NCBI RefSeq assembly: GCF_001056295.1
Contig: NZ_JVMD01000005.1
Coordinates: forward strand, 62,001 to 126,000
Direction: 5' to 3'
DNA: 64,000 bases
Origin: Corynebacterium halotolerans
Lineage (GTDB): Bacteria; Actinomycetota; Actinomycetes; Mycobacteriales; Mycobacteriaceae
The notes beneath the pieces are model-generated. The model saw only the letters and a list, made by a program, of their open reading frames with translations. It was not told the DNA's origin and did not search any database. The position numbers and the translations under genes are program-made. Positions 18,884 through 29,193 of the stretch are shown piece by piece (position 1 is the stretch's first letter; each line of letters begins with the position of its first letter).

Positions 18884-20163
18884 GCGCCGCCGAACGCGCC
18901 CTCGCCGACGTCGGCCGTTTCGCCGCCGAACCCGCGCAGCGCACGCCCGTCACCACGGGCTGGGTCGTCCGCTACGGCCTGCTCTACCTGGGGCAGAACA
19001 TTTCGTGGGCCGCGCCGACGCAGCTGCTGCTCGCGCAGCAGATCCTGGTGTGGCACCCGGGGGACAAGGAGTCGAAGCTGGCGCTGCTGATGGCGATCGG
19101 CGGGTTCTTCTCCATCGGCGGCCACCCGCTGGCCGGCTGGCTGTCCGACCGCACCGACTCGAGGTGGGGCCGGCGCGCGCCGTGGATCCTCTTCGGCGGG
19201 CTCGCGGCGGCGGGGGCGCTGATGTTCCTCGGCGCCGCCCCGGGGTTCGCCGCGCTGACCCTGGGGTGGGCGGTGTTCCAGCTGGCCATAGCGGCCTCGA
19301 TCAACGCCGCGCAGGCGGTCGCGCCCGACACCGTGCCCGACCACCAATACGGCGTGGTGTCCGGTGTGCTGGGGCTGACGTACACCCTCGGCGTGGTGCT
19401 GGGGACGGTGGTGGCCACGGTGTTCGACCTCGGGCTGGCGTACATCGTCACCGCGGCGCTGCTGCTGGCGCTCATTTTCCAGTTCATGCCCGGCTTCCGC
19501 GACGTCTCCCGCGTGCGGCACCGCGGGGCGCTGGCGCCGGTGCCTTACGACGACGACGTCGAACCGGTCGTGCCGGCCGTCGCCGAATCGCCGGGAGGGC
19601 TGTACCGGGACTTCAACTGGGTTTTCCTCGCCCGGTTCCTGGTGACCACCGGCAACTCCGTGGCGCTGTTCTACCTGTTCTATTACCTGCGCGACCACAT
19701 CCGCCACGGCGACCCGGACTCCGGCGTGCTCGTGCTGACCGGCGCCTACGCGGGCTGCGTGATCCTCACCGCCGTCGCGTCGGGACGGCTGTCCGACAAG
19801 CTGGGCAAGCGGCGCGTGTTCGTGGCGGCGTCGTCGCTGGGCGTGGCCGGCGCGTGCGCGGTCATGGCGGTGGCGGAATCCTTCGGCACGGTCGTCGGCG
19901 CCGCGGTGCTGCTGGGCCTGTCGTGGGGAGTGTTCATGGCGGTGGACCAGGCGCTGATCAACCAGGTGCTGCCCAAAGCGGACGAACGCGGGCGCGACGT
20001 CGGGGTGATGAACCTCGCGGTCGCCGGACCGAACATGGCCGCCCCGGTGCTCGCCGCCTTCGCGTTGGCGAACCTCGGCGGCTACCCGGGCCTGTACTTC
20101 TTCGCGGGCGCGCTGACCGCCGTCGGCGCGGTGCTGGTGTACGGGGTACGCTCGGTGCCGTGA
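18880..20163 (+). CDS. Major facilitator superfamily transporter (sugar/GPH-like)
   Basis: The 427-residue protein has about 12 transmembrane helices in two halves. The MFS loop signature appears as GWLSDRTDSRWGRRAPW after helix 2 and again as GRLSDKLGKRR in the second half. The form with two Arg-rich RxxGRR loops resembles glycoside-pentoside-hexuronide and related sugar carriers. The ATGA overlap with the GH1 gene gives translational coupling and implies that this permease imports the glycoside the hydrolase cleaves. Whether substrate is phosphorylated on entry cannot be told. Confidence 0.85.
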   Translation: MSAAERALADVGRFAAEPAQRTPVTTGWVVRYGLLYLGQNISWAAPTQLLLAQQILVWHPGDKESKLALLMAIGGFFSIGGHPLAGWLSDRTDSRWGRRAPWILFGGLAAAGALMFLGAAPGFAALTLGWAVFQLAIAASINAAQAVAPDTVPDHQYGVVSGVLGLTYTLGVVLGTVVATVFDLGLAYIVTAALLLALIFQFMPGFRDVSRVRHRGALAPVPYDDDVEPVVPAVAESPGGLYRDFNWVFLARFLVTTGNSVALFYLFYYLRDHIRHGDPDSGVLVLTGAYAGCVILTAVASGRLSDKLGKRRVFVAASSLGVAGACAVMAVAESFGTVVGAAVLLGLSWGVFMAVDQALINQVLPKADERGRDVGVMNLAVAGPNMAAPVLAAFALANLGGYPGLYFFAGALTAVGAVLVYGVRSVP

Positions 20164-20228
20164 CGGCCTGGTCCGGCGGCGGGCCCGGGCGTCCGATACG
20201 CTTTCCGGAGTCGAAGAAAGGGATTTCC

Positions 20229-21770
20229 GTGCAACTCGCTTCCATGTTCCGCCGGGCGCTCGCCCCGGCCACCGTCGTGGCCCTCGCGGGCGGCCTGCTG
20301 TCCGCTCCCCAAGCGTCGGCGGGCGGCCTCGCGGATTTGGGCGGGTTGGACTGGGGAGCCTGCCCCGCCGCGGCATCCGTCGCGCCGGGCACGGTGTGCG
20401 CGGACGTGGAGGTCCCCCGCGATCACGCGGACCCGGAGGGCGCCATGATCACCCTCACCGTCAGCCGCGTGCCCGCGACGGGCGAGCGGCGCGGCGTCAT
20501 CGCGGGCAACCCGGGTGGCCCGGGCGGCGATGCGCTGAACATGTTCTCCGACGAGGCCATCAAGATGCCCGCCGCCGTCCGCGAGCACTTCGACCTCATC
20601 GCCGTGGAGCCCCGCGGCCTGCGGTGGGGCACCCCCTTGAACTGCAACGTGGCGGACATCCCCGCCAGCGGGGCCCTCGCCGGCCAGGTCGGCGCCATGT
20701 ACGCGTCGTGCGAGGCGAACGACCCCGGTTACGCGGCGACCATCACCACCGAGAACACGGCCCGGGATCTCGACCACGTGCGGGGCGTCCTCGGCCAGGA
20801 CGTGCTGAACCTCTACGGGGTCTCCTACGGCACGGACCTGATGGGCACGTACGCGACTCTGTTCCCGGAGCGCACCGGCCGCATGGTCCTCGACTCTTCG
20901 GTGGACCCGGCGGACCGCTGGTTCCGGCTCGGGGATTCGCGCGAGCCGTGGCGCCGCGACGCCGTGAACGCGATGTTCCAGTGGATCGCCGATCGAGATG
21001 ACCGGTACGGGCTGGGCACGACGCCGCTGCAGGTGTACACGCGGTGGACGGAGCGCATCAACGAGGAAGTCGGCGCACCGGGGCAGCTGTACCCGCCGCC
21101 GGCGCAGGTGGGCGACGTGCCCGGCGCGTTCGCCGACGACCCCGAGGCATACCTCCAGCTCGCCGACCGGGTCCTCCCCGCCGTTTGGCGCGGCCAGTCC
21201 TTCGCCGCGTCGATGCTGCGGCCGGGGGCCGGCGCCCAGTCGGTGCTGCTGCAGATGACGTTCGCCGCGACGTACTCGGAGGGCATGTGGGCAGACGTCG
21301 CCGACGCGATCGTCAGCGGCAAGGCCGAGACCCCGCCGCTTCCCGAGGGCAAGACGGAGGAGGACGTGGCGGCCGAGATGGAGGCGATGGCCGTCGTCGA
21401 GCGTTCGATCGTGTGCAACGACAACCTGGTCGCCGCCGATCCGTCCCGCATTCCCCGCGCCTACGCCGACCAGTACACGGGCGGCGACATTTTCCGGGTC
21501 AACGCCGATTCGATGGGCTCGGGCCAGCTGTGCCTGGGGTGGCCGGGCAAGAGCTCGGCCGTCGCCCTGGACGGGTCGGCGCTGAAGCACAAGCCGCTGC
21601 TGCTGCACTACGACAAGGACGCCGCGGTGACGGGGACGGCCGGCCGCGCGATGCAGGCGGCGATGGGCGGCGAGTTGAAGGAACTGCCGGGATACGGCCA
21701 CGGCGTGCTGGGCGGCGACAACGACGCCGATGCGGTCGCCGACCTGGTCAGCACCCACTACCTGGGTTGA
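20229..21770 (+). CDS. Secreted alpha/beta-hydrolase, tripeptidyl-aminopeptidase type
   Basis: The 513-residue protein begins with a signal peptide (core about residues 8-24, cleavage after ASA near residue 31). The hydrolase has GNPGGPGG as oxyanion-loop motif, nucleophile Ser199 in YGVSYGT, and a C-terminal block with DKDAAVTGT and GYGHGV that can supply the catalytic Asp and His. This is the arrangement of the Streptomyces tripeptidyl aminopeptidase/SlpD-type exported peptidases. Two Cys pairs (WGACPAAASVAPGTVCAD; NCNV/SCEAN) suggest disulfides. The GTG start follows AAAGGGA by 5 bases. It may act on the cell wall or on peptides; specificity is unknown. Confidence 0.87.
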   Translation: MQLASMFRRALAPATVVALAGGLLSAPQASAGGLADLGGLDWGACPAAASVAPGTVCADVEVPRDHADPEGAMITLTVSRVPATGERRGVIAGNPGGPGGDALNMFSDEAIKMPAAVREHFDLIAVEPRGLRWGTPLNCNVADIPASGALAGQVGAMYASCEANDPGYAATITTENTARDLDHVRGVLGQDVLNLYGVSYGTDLMGTYATLFPERTGRMVLDSSVDPADRWFRLGDSREPWRRDAVNAMFQWIADRDDRYGLGTTPLQVYTRWTERINEEVGAPGQLYPPPAQVGDVPGAFADDPEAYLQLADRVLPAVWRGQSFAASMLRPGAGAQSVLLQMTFAATYSEGMWADVADAIVSGKAETPPLPEGKTEEDVAAEMEAMAVVERSIVCNDNLVAADPSRIPRAYADQYTGGDIFRVNADSMGSGQLCLGWPGKSSAVALDGSALKHKPLLLHYDKDAAVTGTAGRAMQAAMGGELKELPGYGHGVLGGDNDADAVADLVSTHYLG

Positions 21771-21838
21771 TGGCGGGTACTGCCCGGGGCGTGCGCGGGC
21801 GCTGACCGGCGGGCGCTACCTGGGTTGTTGCGGGGCGG

Positions 21839-22063
21839 TCACTTCTTCCGCTCTTCGCGGCTCTTCTGCCATTCGCGCACGTCGTCGGAGTTCCACAGCG
21901 TCAGGCCGTGGAGCTTCGTGGTGGGCACCGGCGCCTTGCCGCGGCCCGCATAGCTGGTGAACGTGCCGCGGGCGGTGCCGGTGAACTCGGCGCATTCCGC
22001 GGCGGTCCACAGCTCCACGCCGGTGTCCTTGTCGATGATGCGGGGGTCCATGCAGCCCACCAT
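21839..22063 (-). CDS. Small helix-turn-helix DNA-binding protein (AlpA/excisionase-like)
   Basis: A 74-residue protein (70 if started at the ATG at 22051). The segment LWTAAECAEFTGTARGTFTSYAGRG followed by GLTLWNSDDVREWQKSR is the MerR/AlpA-type winged helix found in phage excisionases and small regulators. It ends in a basic tail. It lies 140 bases beyond the 3' end of tRNA-Gly, where integrated elements often insert. No integrase, repeat of the tRNA end or other phage gene is present, so it may simply be a resident regulator. Four GTGAC words occur in the 110 bases upstream. Confidence 0.65.
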   Translation of the reverse strand: MVGCMDPRIIDKDTGVELWTAAECAEFTGTARGTFTSYAGRGKAPVPTTKLHGLTLWNSDDVREWQKSREERKK

Positions 22064-22174
22064 AGTGTTGGTTCGGGCCCTGAAAAGACCCGGCGGGGCA
22101 GTGGATGCGACTTGTGACCTGCTCTCTATCCAACCGTGACTTCACACGTGACACGTGGCCGTGACATGGAAAAA

Positions 22175-22200
22175 CCGCCGCACCCGATCGGGTGCGGCGG
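22175..22200 (-). terminator. Terminator of tRNA-Gly
   Basis: A perfect 26-base palindrome (22175-22200), just past the CCA end of the tRNA on the minus strand, is followed in that direction by UUUUU (complement of 22170-22174). Confidence 0.9.
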
Positions 22201-22205
22201 CGAAG

Positions 22206-22280
22206 TGGAGGGGATGACGGGAATCGAACCCGCGTCTTCAGCTTGGAAGGCTGAGGTATTAGCCACTATACGACATCCCC
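22206..22280 (-). tRNA. tRNA-Gly (anticodon TCC)
   Basis: On the minus strand the acceptor GGGGATG pairs perfectly with CATCCCC, followed by discriminator T and an encoded CCA. The D stem GTAT/ATAC, anticodon stem TCAGC/GCTGA with loop CTTCCAA, and T arm with TTCGATT are all present. Anticodon TCC reads GGA. Confidence 0.93.
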
Positions 22281-22431
22281 GCAGCTCATCCGGGGCCGAG
22301 ATTTCTCGCCGAAGCGGAACCGGCCCCTCGTGAACGTGGGGGAAACTATAGCGCACCCGGAGCCCGCCGCCATAATCGCCGCGCCGCGGGCTTAAACCGG
22401 GGCGGTGATCGCCCCCCGAACGGGAGCCACG

Positions 22432-22437
22432 TAGACT
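22432..22437 (+). promoter_or_regulatory. Probable -10 (TAGACT) for tRNA-Pro and tig
   Basis: TAGACT lies 107 bases before tRNA-Pro. No strong -35 was found. A degenerate dispersed motif (GCTTCACGAC, 22461-22470) lies between it and the tRNA. Confidence 0.3.
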
Positions 22438-22544
22438 GCACGACGTCATCGCATGGACCCGCTTCACGACGGGCCGATGTCCCCGTTCAGGCGGGTGCTC
22501 GGCCCGGATCGGCGGGTGCGTGCGGGGTCCGGACAAATTCACAA

Positions 22545-22621
22545 CGGGGTATGGCGCAGCTTGGTAGCGCACTCGCTTTGGGAGCGAGGGGCCGTGGGTT
22601 CAAATCCCGCTACCCCGACCA
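22545..22621 (+). tRNA. tRNA-Pro (anticodon TGG)
   Basis: Complete cloverleaf: acceptor CGGGGTA/TACCCCG, D arm with GGCGCAG, anticodon stem CTCGC/GCGAG with loop TTTGGGA, T arm GTGGG-TTCAAAT-CCCGC, discriminator A and encoded CCA (22619-22621). It ends 67 bases before tig, on the same strand. Confidence 0.96.
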
Positions 22622-22688
22622 GCATCACGGGCACTCCCGTGGTCTGTGAAATCATCAACTCACATCTACTAACAGGAGTGTGCAACCA

Positions 22689-24068
22689 GTGAAGTCCTCC
22701 GTCGAGCAGCAAAGCGCCACCCGCGTCAAGATCACCGTCGAGGTCCCCTTCGACGAGCTCAAGCCCGAGTTCGACAAGGCCCACGAGGCCCTGGCCCAGC
22801 AGGTCCAGATCCCCGGCTTCCGCAAGGGCAAGGCCCCCGCCAAGCTGATCGAGGCCCGCGTCGGCCGCGGCCCGATCCTGGAGCAGGTCCTCAACGAGAT
22901 GGTCCCCTCCCGCTACGGCCAGGCCGTCGAGGAGCATGAGCTGAAGGTCATCGGCCAGCCGGAGGTCGACGTCACCAAGCTGGAGGACGGCGAGGTCGTC
23001 GAGTTCACCGCCGAGGTCGACGTCCGCCCCGAGATCGAGCTGCCGGACTTCTCCGACATTTCCGTCGAGGTCGACGCCCTCAAGGCCGACGACGACGCCG
23101 TGCAGGCCGAGCTCGACAACCTCCTCGCCCGCTTCGGCACCCTCACCGGCGTCGAGCGCCCGGTCGAGGACGGCGACTTCATCTCCATCGACCTGTCGGC
23201 CACCGTCGACGGCGAGGAGCTGGAGGAGGCCTCCACCGAGGGCCTGTCCTACCAGGTCGGCTCCGGCGACCTGATCGACGGCCTGGACGAGGCCGTCACC
23301 GGCCTGGCCCAGGGCGAGTCCAAGGAGTTCGGCACCAAGCTGGTCGCCGGCGACCACGAGGGCGAGGACGCCCAGGTCACCGTCACCGTCCAGTCCGTGA
23401 AGGTCCGCGAGCTTCCCGACGCCGACGACGAGTTCGCCCAGATGGCCTCCGAGTTCGACACCATCGACGAGCTGCGCGAGGACCTGGCCAAGCAGGTCGA
23501 GAACACCAAGAAGGGCGAGCAGGCCCAGCAGATCCGCGACAAGGTCCTCGCCGCCGCCCTCGAGAAGACCGAGGTGCCGCTGCCGGAGGGCGTCGTCAAG
23601 GAGCAGGTCGACGGCCAGCTGCAGCAGCTGCTCGGCCAGTTCGGCGGCGACGAGGCCGTCCTGAACACCATGCTCGAGGCCCAGGGCACCACCCGCGAGC
23701 AGTTCGACGCCGACTCCCGCACCTCCGCCGAAGAGGCCGTGCGCACCCAGCTCTTCCTCGACGAACTGGCCGAGCAGGAGCAGCCGGAGGTCTCCCAGCA
23801 GGAGCTCACCGACCACATCCTGTTCACCGCCCAGTCCTACGGCATGGACCCGAACCAGTTCATCCAGCAGATCCAGCAGTCCGGCCAGCTCGGCAACCTC
23901 TTCGCCGACGTCCGCCGCGGCAAGGCCCTGGCCGTGTCCATCCTGAAGGCCACCGTCAAGGACACCGACGGCAACGACGTCGACGTCGCCGAGTTCTTCG
24001 GCGAGGCCGAGGCGCCCGAGGCTCCCGAGGCCGATGCGAAGGCCGACGAGGCCGACGCCGAGAAGTAG
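22689..24068 (+). CDS. tig: Trigger factor (ribosome-associated chaperone / prolyl isomerase)
   Basis: The 459-residue protein binds nascent chains at the ribosome exit. The N-terminal ribosome-binding domain has the signature [17 protein letters not shown] (the FRK loop). A central FKBP-type PPIase domain (about 155-240, [20 protein letters not shown] and [15 protein letters not shown]) and the long helical C-terminal domain follow. An acidic Ala/Glu/Asp-rich tail of about 25 residues ends it. GTG at 22689 is used because AGGAG (22674-22678) is 10 bases away; a GTG at 22680 would overlap the Shine-Dalgarno sequence. clpP1 and clpP2 lie downstream, the usual chaperone-protease neighbourhood. 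Confidence 0.96.
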   Translation: MKSSVEQQSATRVKITVEVPFDELKPEFDKAHEALAQQVQIPGFRKGKAPAKLIEARVGRGPILEQVLNEMVPSRYGQAVEEHELKVIGQPEVDVTKLEDGEVVEFTAEVDVRPEIELPDFSDISVEVDALKADDDAVQAELDNLLARFGTLTGVERPVEDGDFISIDLSATVDGEELEEASTEGLSYQVGSGDLIDGLDEAVTGLAQGESKEFGTKLVAGDHEGEDAQVTVTVQSVKVRELPDADDEFAQMASEFDTIDELREDLAKQVENTKKGEQAQQIRDKVLAAALEKTEVPLPEGVVKEQVDGQLQQLLGQFGGDEAVLNTMLEAQGTTREQFDADSRTSAEEAVRTQLFLDELAEQEQPEVSQQELTDHILFTAQSYGMDPNQFIQQIQQSGQLGNLFADVRRGKALAVSILKATVKDTDGNDVDVAEFFGEAEAPEAPEADAKADEADAEK

Positions 24069-24090
24069 AACCCACGCGGAACCGGGGGCC

Positions 24091-24100
24091 GTCGCAAAGC
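24091..24100 (-). repeat. Dispersed motif GTCGCAAAGC
   Basis: Exact copy 22 bases after the tig stop codon. Confidence 0.7.
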
Positions 24101-24182
24101 GAAAAGCGGAGGCGGACCCCGGCCCACCCGCGAAAATCGGGCCCGGGCCCGGGGAAAGCGCGCCGCCGATCCCCGGCCCCGA

Positions 24183-24193
24183 CGCTGACAGCG
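24183..24193. promoter_or_regulatory. ClgR-type operator upstream of clpP1
   Basis: CGCTGACAGCG fits the ClgR core CGCYNANRGCG and is followed by AAC, which fits the flanking WWS. In corynebacteria and streptomycetes ClgR activates clpP1P2 and clpC when damaged protein accumulates. The site lies 126 bases before the clpP1 ATG. Confidence 0.65.
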
Positions 24194-24318
24194 AACATGG
24201 GGCCGTCCCGAAACAAAGGGGCGGTCCCTTTCGTTACCCTCAATGAGAGATCCCGCCCCCGAGGCGGGCCGCCCGTGAAACGGCGGCGAAGGCGAAATGG
24301 AAGGGAAACCCTTTTTCG

Positions 24319-24987
24319 ATGAGCGACCAGAACCCCGCCCCGGCCGACTCCGTGTTCGACAAGCTCCTGAAGGAGCGCATCCTGTTCCTCGGCGACCAGG
24401 TCGACGACCAGATCGCCAACAAGCTGTGCGCCCAGATGCTGCTGCTGTCCGCCGAGGACCCCGAGCGTGACATCGCGCTGTACATCAACTCCCCGGGCGG
24501 CTCCGTCACCGCCGGCATGGCCATCTACGACACCATGAAGTTCGTGCCCTGCGACGTCGCCACCTACGGCATGGGCCTGGCCGCCTCGATGGGCCAGTTC
24601 CTGCTGTCCGCCGGCACCCCCGGCAAGCGCTACGCCCTGCCGCACGCCCGCATCATGATGCACCAGCCGTCCGCCGGCATCGGCGGCACCGCGTCGGACA
24701 TCACCATCCAGGCCGAGCAGTTCGCGCAGACCAAGAAGGAAATGGCCCGCCTCATCGCCGAGCACACCGGCCAGCCCCTGGAACGCATCGTCGAGGATTC
24801 CGACCGCGACCGCTGGTTCACCGCCGCCGAGGCGCTGGAATACGGCTTCGTCGACCACGTGGTGACGTCCCTGAAGGACGCCCGCGACGCCAAGGCCGGC
24901 ACCGGCAACAAGGCCAGCGACGACGCCGAGCGCAACGCCGAAAACGCCGCCGACGTCGCCCGCGAGCAGCGGGACTCGGGCAAGTAG
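24319..24987 (+). CDS. clpP1: ATP-dependent Clp protease proteolytic subunit 1
   Basis: The 222-residue serine protease subunit has active-site Ser90 in GLAASMGQ, His in MMHQPS about 25 residues later, and an Asp in the SDRDRWF region. [20 protein letters not shown] is the substrate-groove strand. It has no long propeptide. The C-terminus carries an extra 35 residues rich in Ala, Asn and Glu. In actinobacteria ClpP1 and ClpP2 form one mixed 14-mer and both are needed. clpP2 starts 31 bases later, so they are cotranscribed, probably under ClgR. Confidence 0.97.
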   Translation: MSDQNPAPADSVFDKLLKERILFLGDQVDDQIANKLCAQMLLLSAEDPERDIALYINSPGGSVTAGMAIYDTMKFVPCDVATYGMGLAASMGQFLLSAGTPGKRYALPHARIMMHQPSAGIGGTASDITIQAEQFAQTKKEMARLIAEHTGQPLERIVEDSDRDRWFTAAEALEYGFVDHVVTSLKDARDAKAGTGNKASDDAERNAENAADVAREQRDSGK

Positions 24988-25018
24988 GCCCCGGGGCAGA
25001 GGAAAGCGAGCCACGAAG

Positions 25019-25705
25019 ATGCACCAGGAAAACCCCGCCCGCAACGCCGGCACCGACACGTCCGGAACGAACATGGAGATGAGCAACAACATGCAGATGC
25101 CGCAGTCGCGCTACGTGCTGCCGTCCTTCGTCGAGCACTCCAGCTTCGGCGCCAAGGAGTCGAACCCGTACAACAAGCTGTTCGAGGAGCGCATCATCTT
25201 CCTCGGATCGCAGGTCGACGACACCGCCGCCAACGACATCATGGCGCAGCTGCTGGTGCTGGAGGGGCTGGACCCCGACCGCGACATCACCATGTACATC
25301 AACTCGCCCGGCGGCTCGTTCACGTCGCTGATGGCGATCTACGACACCATGCAGTACGTCCGCCCCGACGTGCGCACCGTGTGCCTGGGCCAGGCCGCGT
25401 CGGCCGCCGCCGTGCTGCTCGCCGCCGGTGCGCCGGGCAAGCGCGCGGCGCTGCCCAACGCCCGCGTGCTCATCCACCAGCCGGCGACGCAGGGCGTGCA
25501 GGGTCAGGTGTCCGACCTGGAGATCCAGGCCGCCGAGATCGAGCGCATGCGCAAGCTGATGGAGGAGACGCTGGCGGAGCACACCGGCCAGTCCGCCGAG
25601 CAGATCCGCCTGGACACCGACCGCGACAAGATCCTGACCGCCGAGCAGGCCAAGGAATACGGGATCATCGACCAGGTCTTCGAGTACCGCAAGCTGAACA
25701 AGTAA
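25019..25705 (+). CDS. clpP2: ATP-dependent Clp protease proteolytic subunit 2
   Basis: The 228-residue partner of ClpP1 has active-site Ser128 in [13 protein letters not shown], His in [10 protein letters not shown] and the handle-helix motif [22 protein letters not shown] Met/Asn-rich N-terminal stretch of about 35 residues ([20 protein letters not shown]) resembles the propeptide removed on assembly of the mixed ClpP1P2 complex. GAGGAAAGCGAG precedes the ATG. Confidence 0.97.
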   Translation: MHQENPARNAGTDTSGTNMEMSNNMQMPQSRYVLPSFVEHSSFGAKESNPYNKLFEERIIFLGSQVDDTAANDIMAQLLVLEGLDPDRDITMYINSPGGSFTSLMAIYDTMQYVRPDVRTVCLGQAASAAAVLLAAGAPGKRAALPNARVLIHQPATQGVQGQVSDLEIQAAEIERMRKLMEETLAEHTGQSAEQIRLDTDRDKILTAEQAKEYGIIDQVFEYRKLNK

Positions 25706-25822
25706 GCGGGAGACGGTCGCCGCGAGCGAGGCGGCGGGGGCGACGGCGCATCGGCCGTGCCCCCGCCGCTTCGTCGTGCGCGGGGGATGGCGGGCGCGGG
25801 GGCGATGGCGCGGGGGAGCGAT

Positions 25823-25878
25823 GGCGCGCGCGGGGGAAGGGGGAGGCCGTCGACGGCGCGCACGGGGGAAGGGGGAGG
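25823..25878. repeat. Two 24-bp G-rich direct repeats between clpP2 and the SUFU gene
   Basis: Near-identical 24-mers at 25823-25846 and 25855-25878 (one mismatch), each GGCGCG-type followed by GGGGGAAGGGGGAGG. Further partial copies lie from 25800. The plus strand is very purine-rich here. Confidence 0.7.
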
Positions 25879-25910
25879 GGAACCCGTGATCGGTAGGCGG
25901 CGGGCCACTG

Positions 25911-25916
25911 TAGCTT
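25911..25916 (+). promoter_or_regulatory. -10-like TAGCTT, leaderless start for the SUFU-domain gene
   Basis: TAGCTT ends 7 bases before the ATG at 25924; no Shine-Dalgarno sequence is present. Confidence 0.4.
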
Positions 25917-25923
25917 TATCGGC

Positions 25924-26595
25924 ATGTTCAACTTCTTCAAGAGCAAATCCCGCATCGACCATGATTTCGTCGACAATGTCCCCCCGCACCTGGACAAGTA
26001 CATCCCCGGCGAGCCCTACGTGTTGCAGGAGATCGTCTCCGGCGACATTCGGCTCGATCTCTTCGTCTGGGAGCCCACGGAGGAGCGCAACGTGATGACG
26101 CTGGCCACGGTCGGCGCCTCCGCCTACCGCATGAAGATGCCCCACAAATCGATGCCCGACCGCTGCGAGCTCATCATGACCCTGCCCGCCGACTGGCCGC
26201 GCCTCGACGAGATCCAGGCCATGCCGGATGATGAATCGGACCGCTGGTTCTGGCCGATCGCCAACCTGAAGCAGGCCGCCCGCGTCCCGTACGAGATGGA
26301 CACGTTCTTCTGCATCGGCCACACCATCCAGGCCGGCGAGGATCCCGGGGAGACGTACCCCGGCACCGGCTTCAACTCCATGCTCCTCGGCCCGGTGTTT
26401 TCGCTGCCCGAATACGACTACGCCGTCATGGGGCTGGAAGTCGGCGACGTCACCTGCTTCTTCTACGGTCTCTACCCGCTGTATCCCTCGGAGCTGGAGT
26501 ACAAGATGGAGCATGGGGCCGATGCGCTCTTCGAATTGCTCGAGGAGCACGGGGTGACCGAGGGCATCCACCCGGACCGGCCGCCGGTGGTGTGA
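25924..26595 (+). CDS. Suppressor-of-fused (SUFU) domain protein
   Basis: The 223-residue soluble protein resembles the bacterial SUFU-like family: [23 protein letters not shown], then [33 protein letters not shown] and [11 protein letters not shown]. Bacterial SUFU-domain proteins are found near toxin-immunity loci and as stand-alone genes; their role is mostly unknown. Here it stands alone between clpP2 and clpX, with its own leaderless promoter, separating clpX from the clpP pair. Confidence 0.78.
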   Translation: MFNFFKSKSRIDHDFVDNVPPHLDKYIPGEPYVLQEIVSGDIRLDLFVWEPTEERNVMTLATVGASAYRMKMPHKSMPDRCELIMTLPADWPRLDEIQAMPDDESDRWFWPIANLKQAARVPYEMDTFFCIGHTIQAGEDPGETYPGTGFNSMLLGPVFSLPEYDYAVMGLEVGDVTCFFYGLYPLYPSELEYKMEHGADALFELLEEHGVTEGIHPDRPPVV

Positions 26596-26703
26596 CCCCG
26601 GCGGATCGGCCGCCCGGCAACCGCATCGCGGCGTTCACGTCGGCGCCAAGGCGTCGCCGCGCCGTGGGGTCCGGGCTTCACCGTTGCGGTCCGGTCGGCG
26701 GGC

Positions 26704-26709
26704 TAGGCT
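26704..26709 (+). promoter_or_regulatory. Possible -10 (TAGGCT) for clpX
   Basis: TAGGCT lies 157 bases before the clpX ATG. A degenerate dispersed motif, GTCGTCAAGC, follows at 26730-26739. Confidence 0.25.
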
Positions 26710-26866
26710 GGGTGCGATCGGGCCCGCGCGTCGTCAAGCGATTGGCGTCGCGGGGTTCGCACGGAATATCGTCGTCCGCCCGGGGGTTGCAGCCAACGGG
26801 CGGTCGACGCGACCGTCGGCGGGGTGTCCGCCGAGACAACGACCAAGGAAGTGGGGCCGGACGGAT

Positions 26867-28129
<1,263 letters not shown>

Positions 28130-28172
28130 ACCTTGCCCGCGGCCGCCGCTTGACGACGGCCCGCGCGGAATC

Positions 28173-28204
28173 GGCCCGGCCTCCACCTCGCGTGGGGCCG
28201 GGCC
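28173..28204 (+). terminator. GC hairpin after clpX
   Basis: GGCCCGGCC-type arms (28173-28186 with 28192-28204) around CTCGC, 44 bases past the clpX stop. It recurs at 28383-28414 and 28747-28778; only the 28383 copy is followed by a T-run (28421-28425). Confidence 0.55.
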
Positions 28205-28330
28205 GTCGTGTTGTCGGGGCCGTCGTCTGCTCGCGGCCGTCTTCTGCTCCGGGCCGTCGTCGGCTCGAGAGCTTCGCCGGATGTGGTGATGGCCCGGTCG
28301 GCAGCGTTCGCAACCTACCGGGACACGACA

Positions 28331-28584
28331 CCTAGGCGGGCTGGGGTCACAGTCGCCGCTTGTCGACGGCCCGCGCGGAAATGGCCCGGCCCCCACCTCG
28401 CGTGGGGCCGGGCCGCCGTCTTTTTCGGGGCCGTCTTCTGCTCAGGGCCGTCGTGTCGAATGATCGACGCTTCCGAGTAGCACTTGCGACCACCTGCGTG
28501 TTTGCGGCGGTCGAGGCAGGAGCGTTGATCAAATGACACGAGCCCCATCGCGGCTGGCCCAGGGGGAAGCGGCCGCATCCGGCG
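28331..28584. repeat. Long direct repeat, copy A
   Basis: Starts CCTAGGCGGGCTGGGGTCAC, contains GCTTGTCGAC (28358-28367) and the 28383-28414 hairpin, then a block ending GTTGATCAAATGACACGAGC. It lacks a segment of about 32 bases that copy B has after the hairpin. Confidence 0.85.
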
Positions 28585-28694
28585 CTGGTCGCAGGCACGG
28601 GCTGGGGTTACAGGTGGTGCTGTTGCCAACTCGTGCTGGGGTCGCCTTCGGCGCAGGCCACTACGCGGGTCGGCGCCGCAGCCGGCACTATTCG

Positions 28695-28973
28695 CCTAGG
28701 CGGGCTGGGGTCACAGTCGCCGTTTGTCGACGGCCCGCGCGGAAATGGCCCGGCCTCCACATCGCGTGGGGCCGGGCCGTCGTCTGCTCACGGCCGTCTT
28801 CTGCTTAGGGCCGCCGTCGGTTCGAGACCTTCGCCGGCTAGGCGCCGTCGTGTCAAATGATCGACGCTTCCGAGTAGCACCTGTGACCACCTGCGTGTTT
28901 GCGGAGGTCGAGGCAGGAGTGTTGATCAAATGACACGAGCCCATCGCGGCCGGCCCAGGGGGGAAGCGGCCAC
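28695..28973. repeat. Long direct repeat, copy B
   Basis: Same order as copy A: CCTAGGCGGG start, GTTTGTCGAC (28722-28731), hairpin 28747-28778, GTTGATCAAATGACACGAGC near the end. An internal GGTTCGAGACCTTCGCCGG segment also exists in the partial first unit. Confidence 0.85.
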
Positions 28974-29193
28974 ATTCAGCGCAGGTCGCTTACGCAGGTC
29001 GCCCAGGGTGAAGTGGCCGCATCCGGGGTTGGTTGCCTACGCGGCTCGGGATCGTCGCCGAGAGGTGTGCGGTGTTGCTGGTCGACCACGCGGACTGGGT
29101 CGACATACGGAGCTGGTCGACCAGGCAAACGGGGTCGACAAGTGTTGCTGGTCGCCTACGCGAGTCGCCTACGCGGGCGGGAACTCCGCCGGC

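Larger units (their letters stand above)
28130..29193. other. 1.06-kb gene-free repeat region between clpX and the tetR-type gene
   Basis: No convincing gene is present. The region holds three related units. A partial one (28141-28280) and two long ones (28331-28584 and 28695-28973, about 90% alike, period 364 bases) each contain a degenerate GCTTNNCGAC motif followed by a long GC hairpin. From about 28985 to 29190 come diverged copies of GTTGCTGGTCG-CTACGCG-type words and four GTCGAC sites. Short frames on both strands are not conserved as proteins between the copies. The last hairpins can terminate clpX. Confidence 0.75.

Noticed and set aside
21839..22280. Integrated prophage or island at tRNA-Gly
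   Set aside because: Only one small HTH gene is present; there is no integrase, no repeat of the tRNA 3' end and no composition break.
22680..22691. GTG at 22680 as the tig start
   Set aside because: It overlaps the Shine-Dalgarno sequence AGGAG; the GTG at 22689 is correctly spaced.
28347..28944. Paired minus-strand frames of about 77-83 residues in the two clpX-downstream repeats
   Set aside because: They look alike, but most base differences between the copies change amino acids, and the partial third copy lacks the shared stop. This is not the pattern of a conserved protein.
28331..28973. CRISPR array
   Set aside because: Only two to three long units with a 364-base period, no short regular repeats and spacers, and no cas genes in the window.
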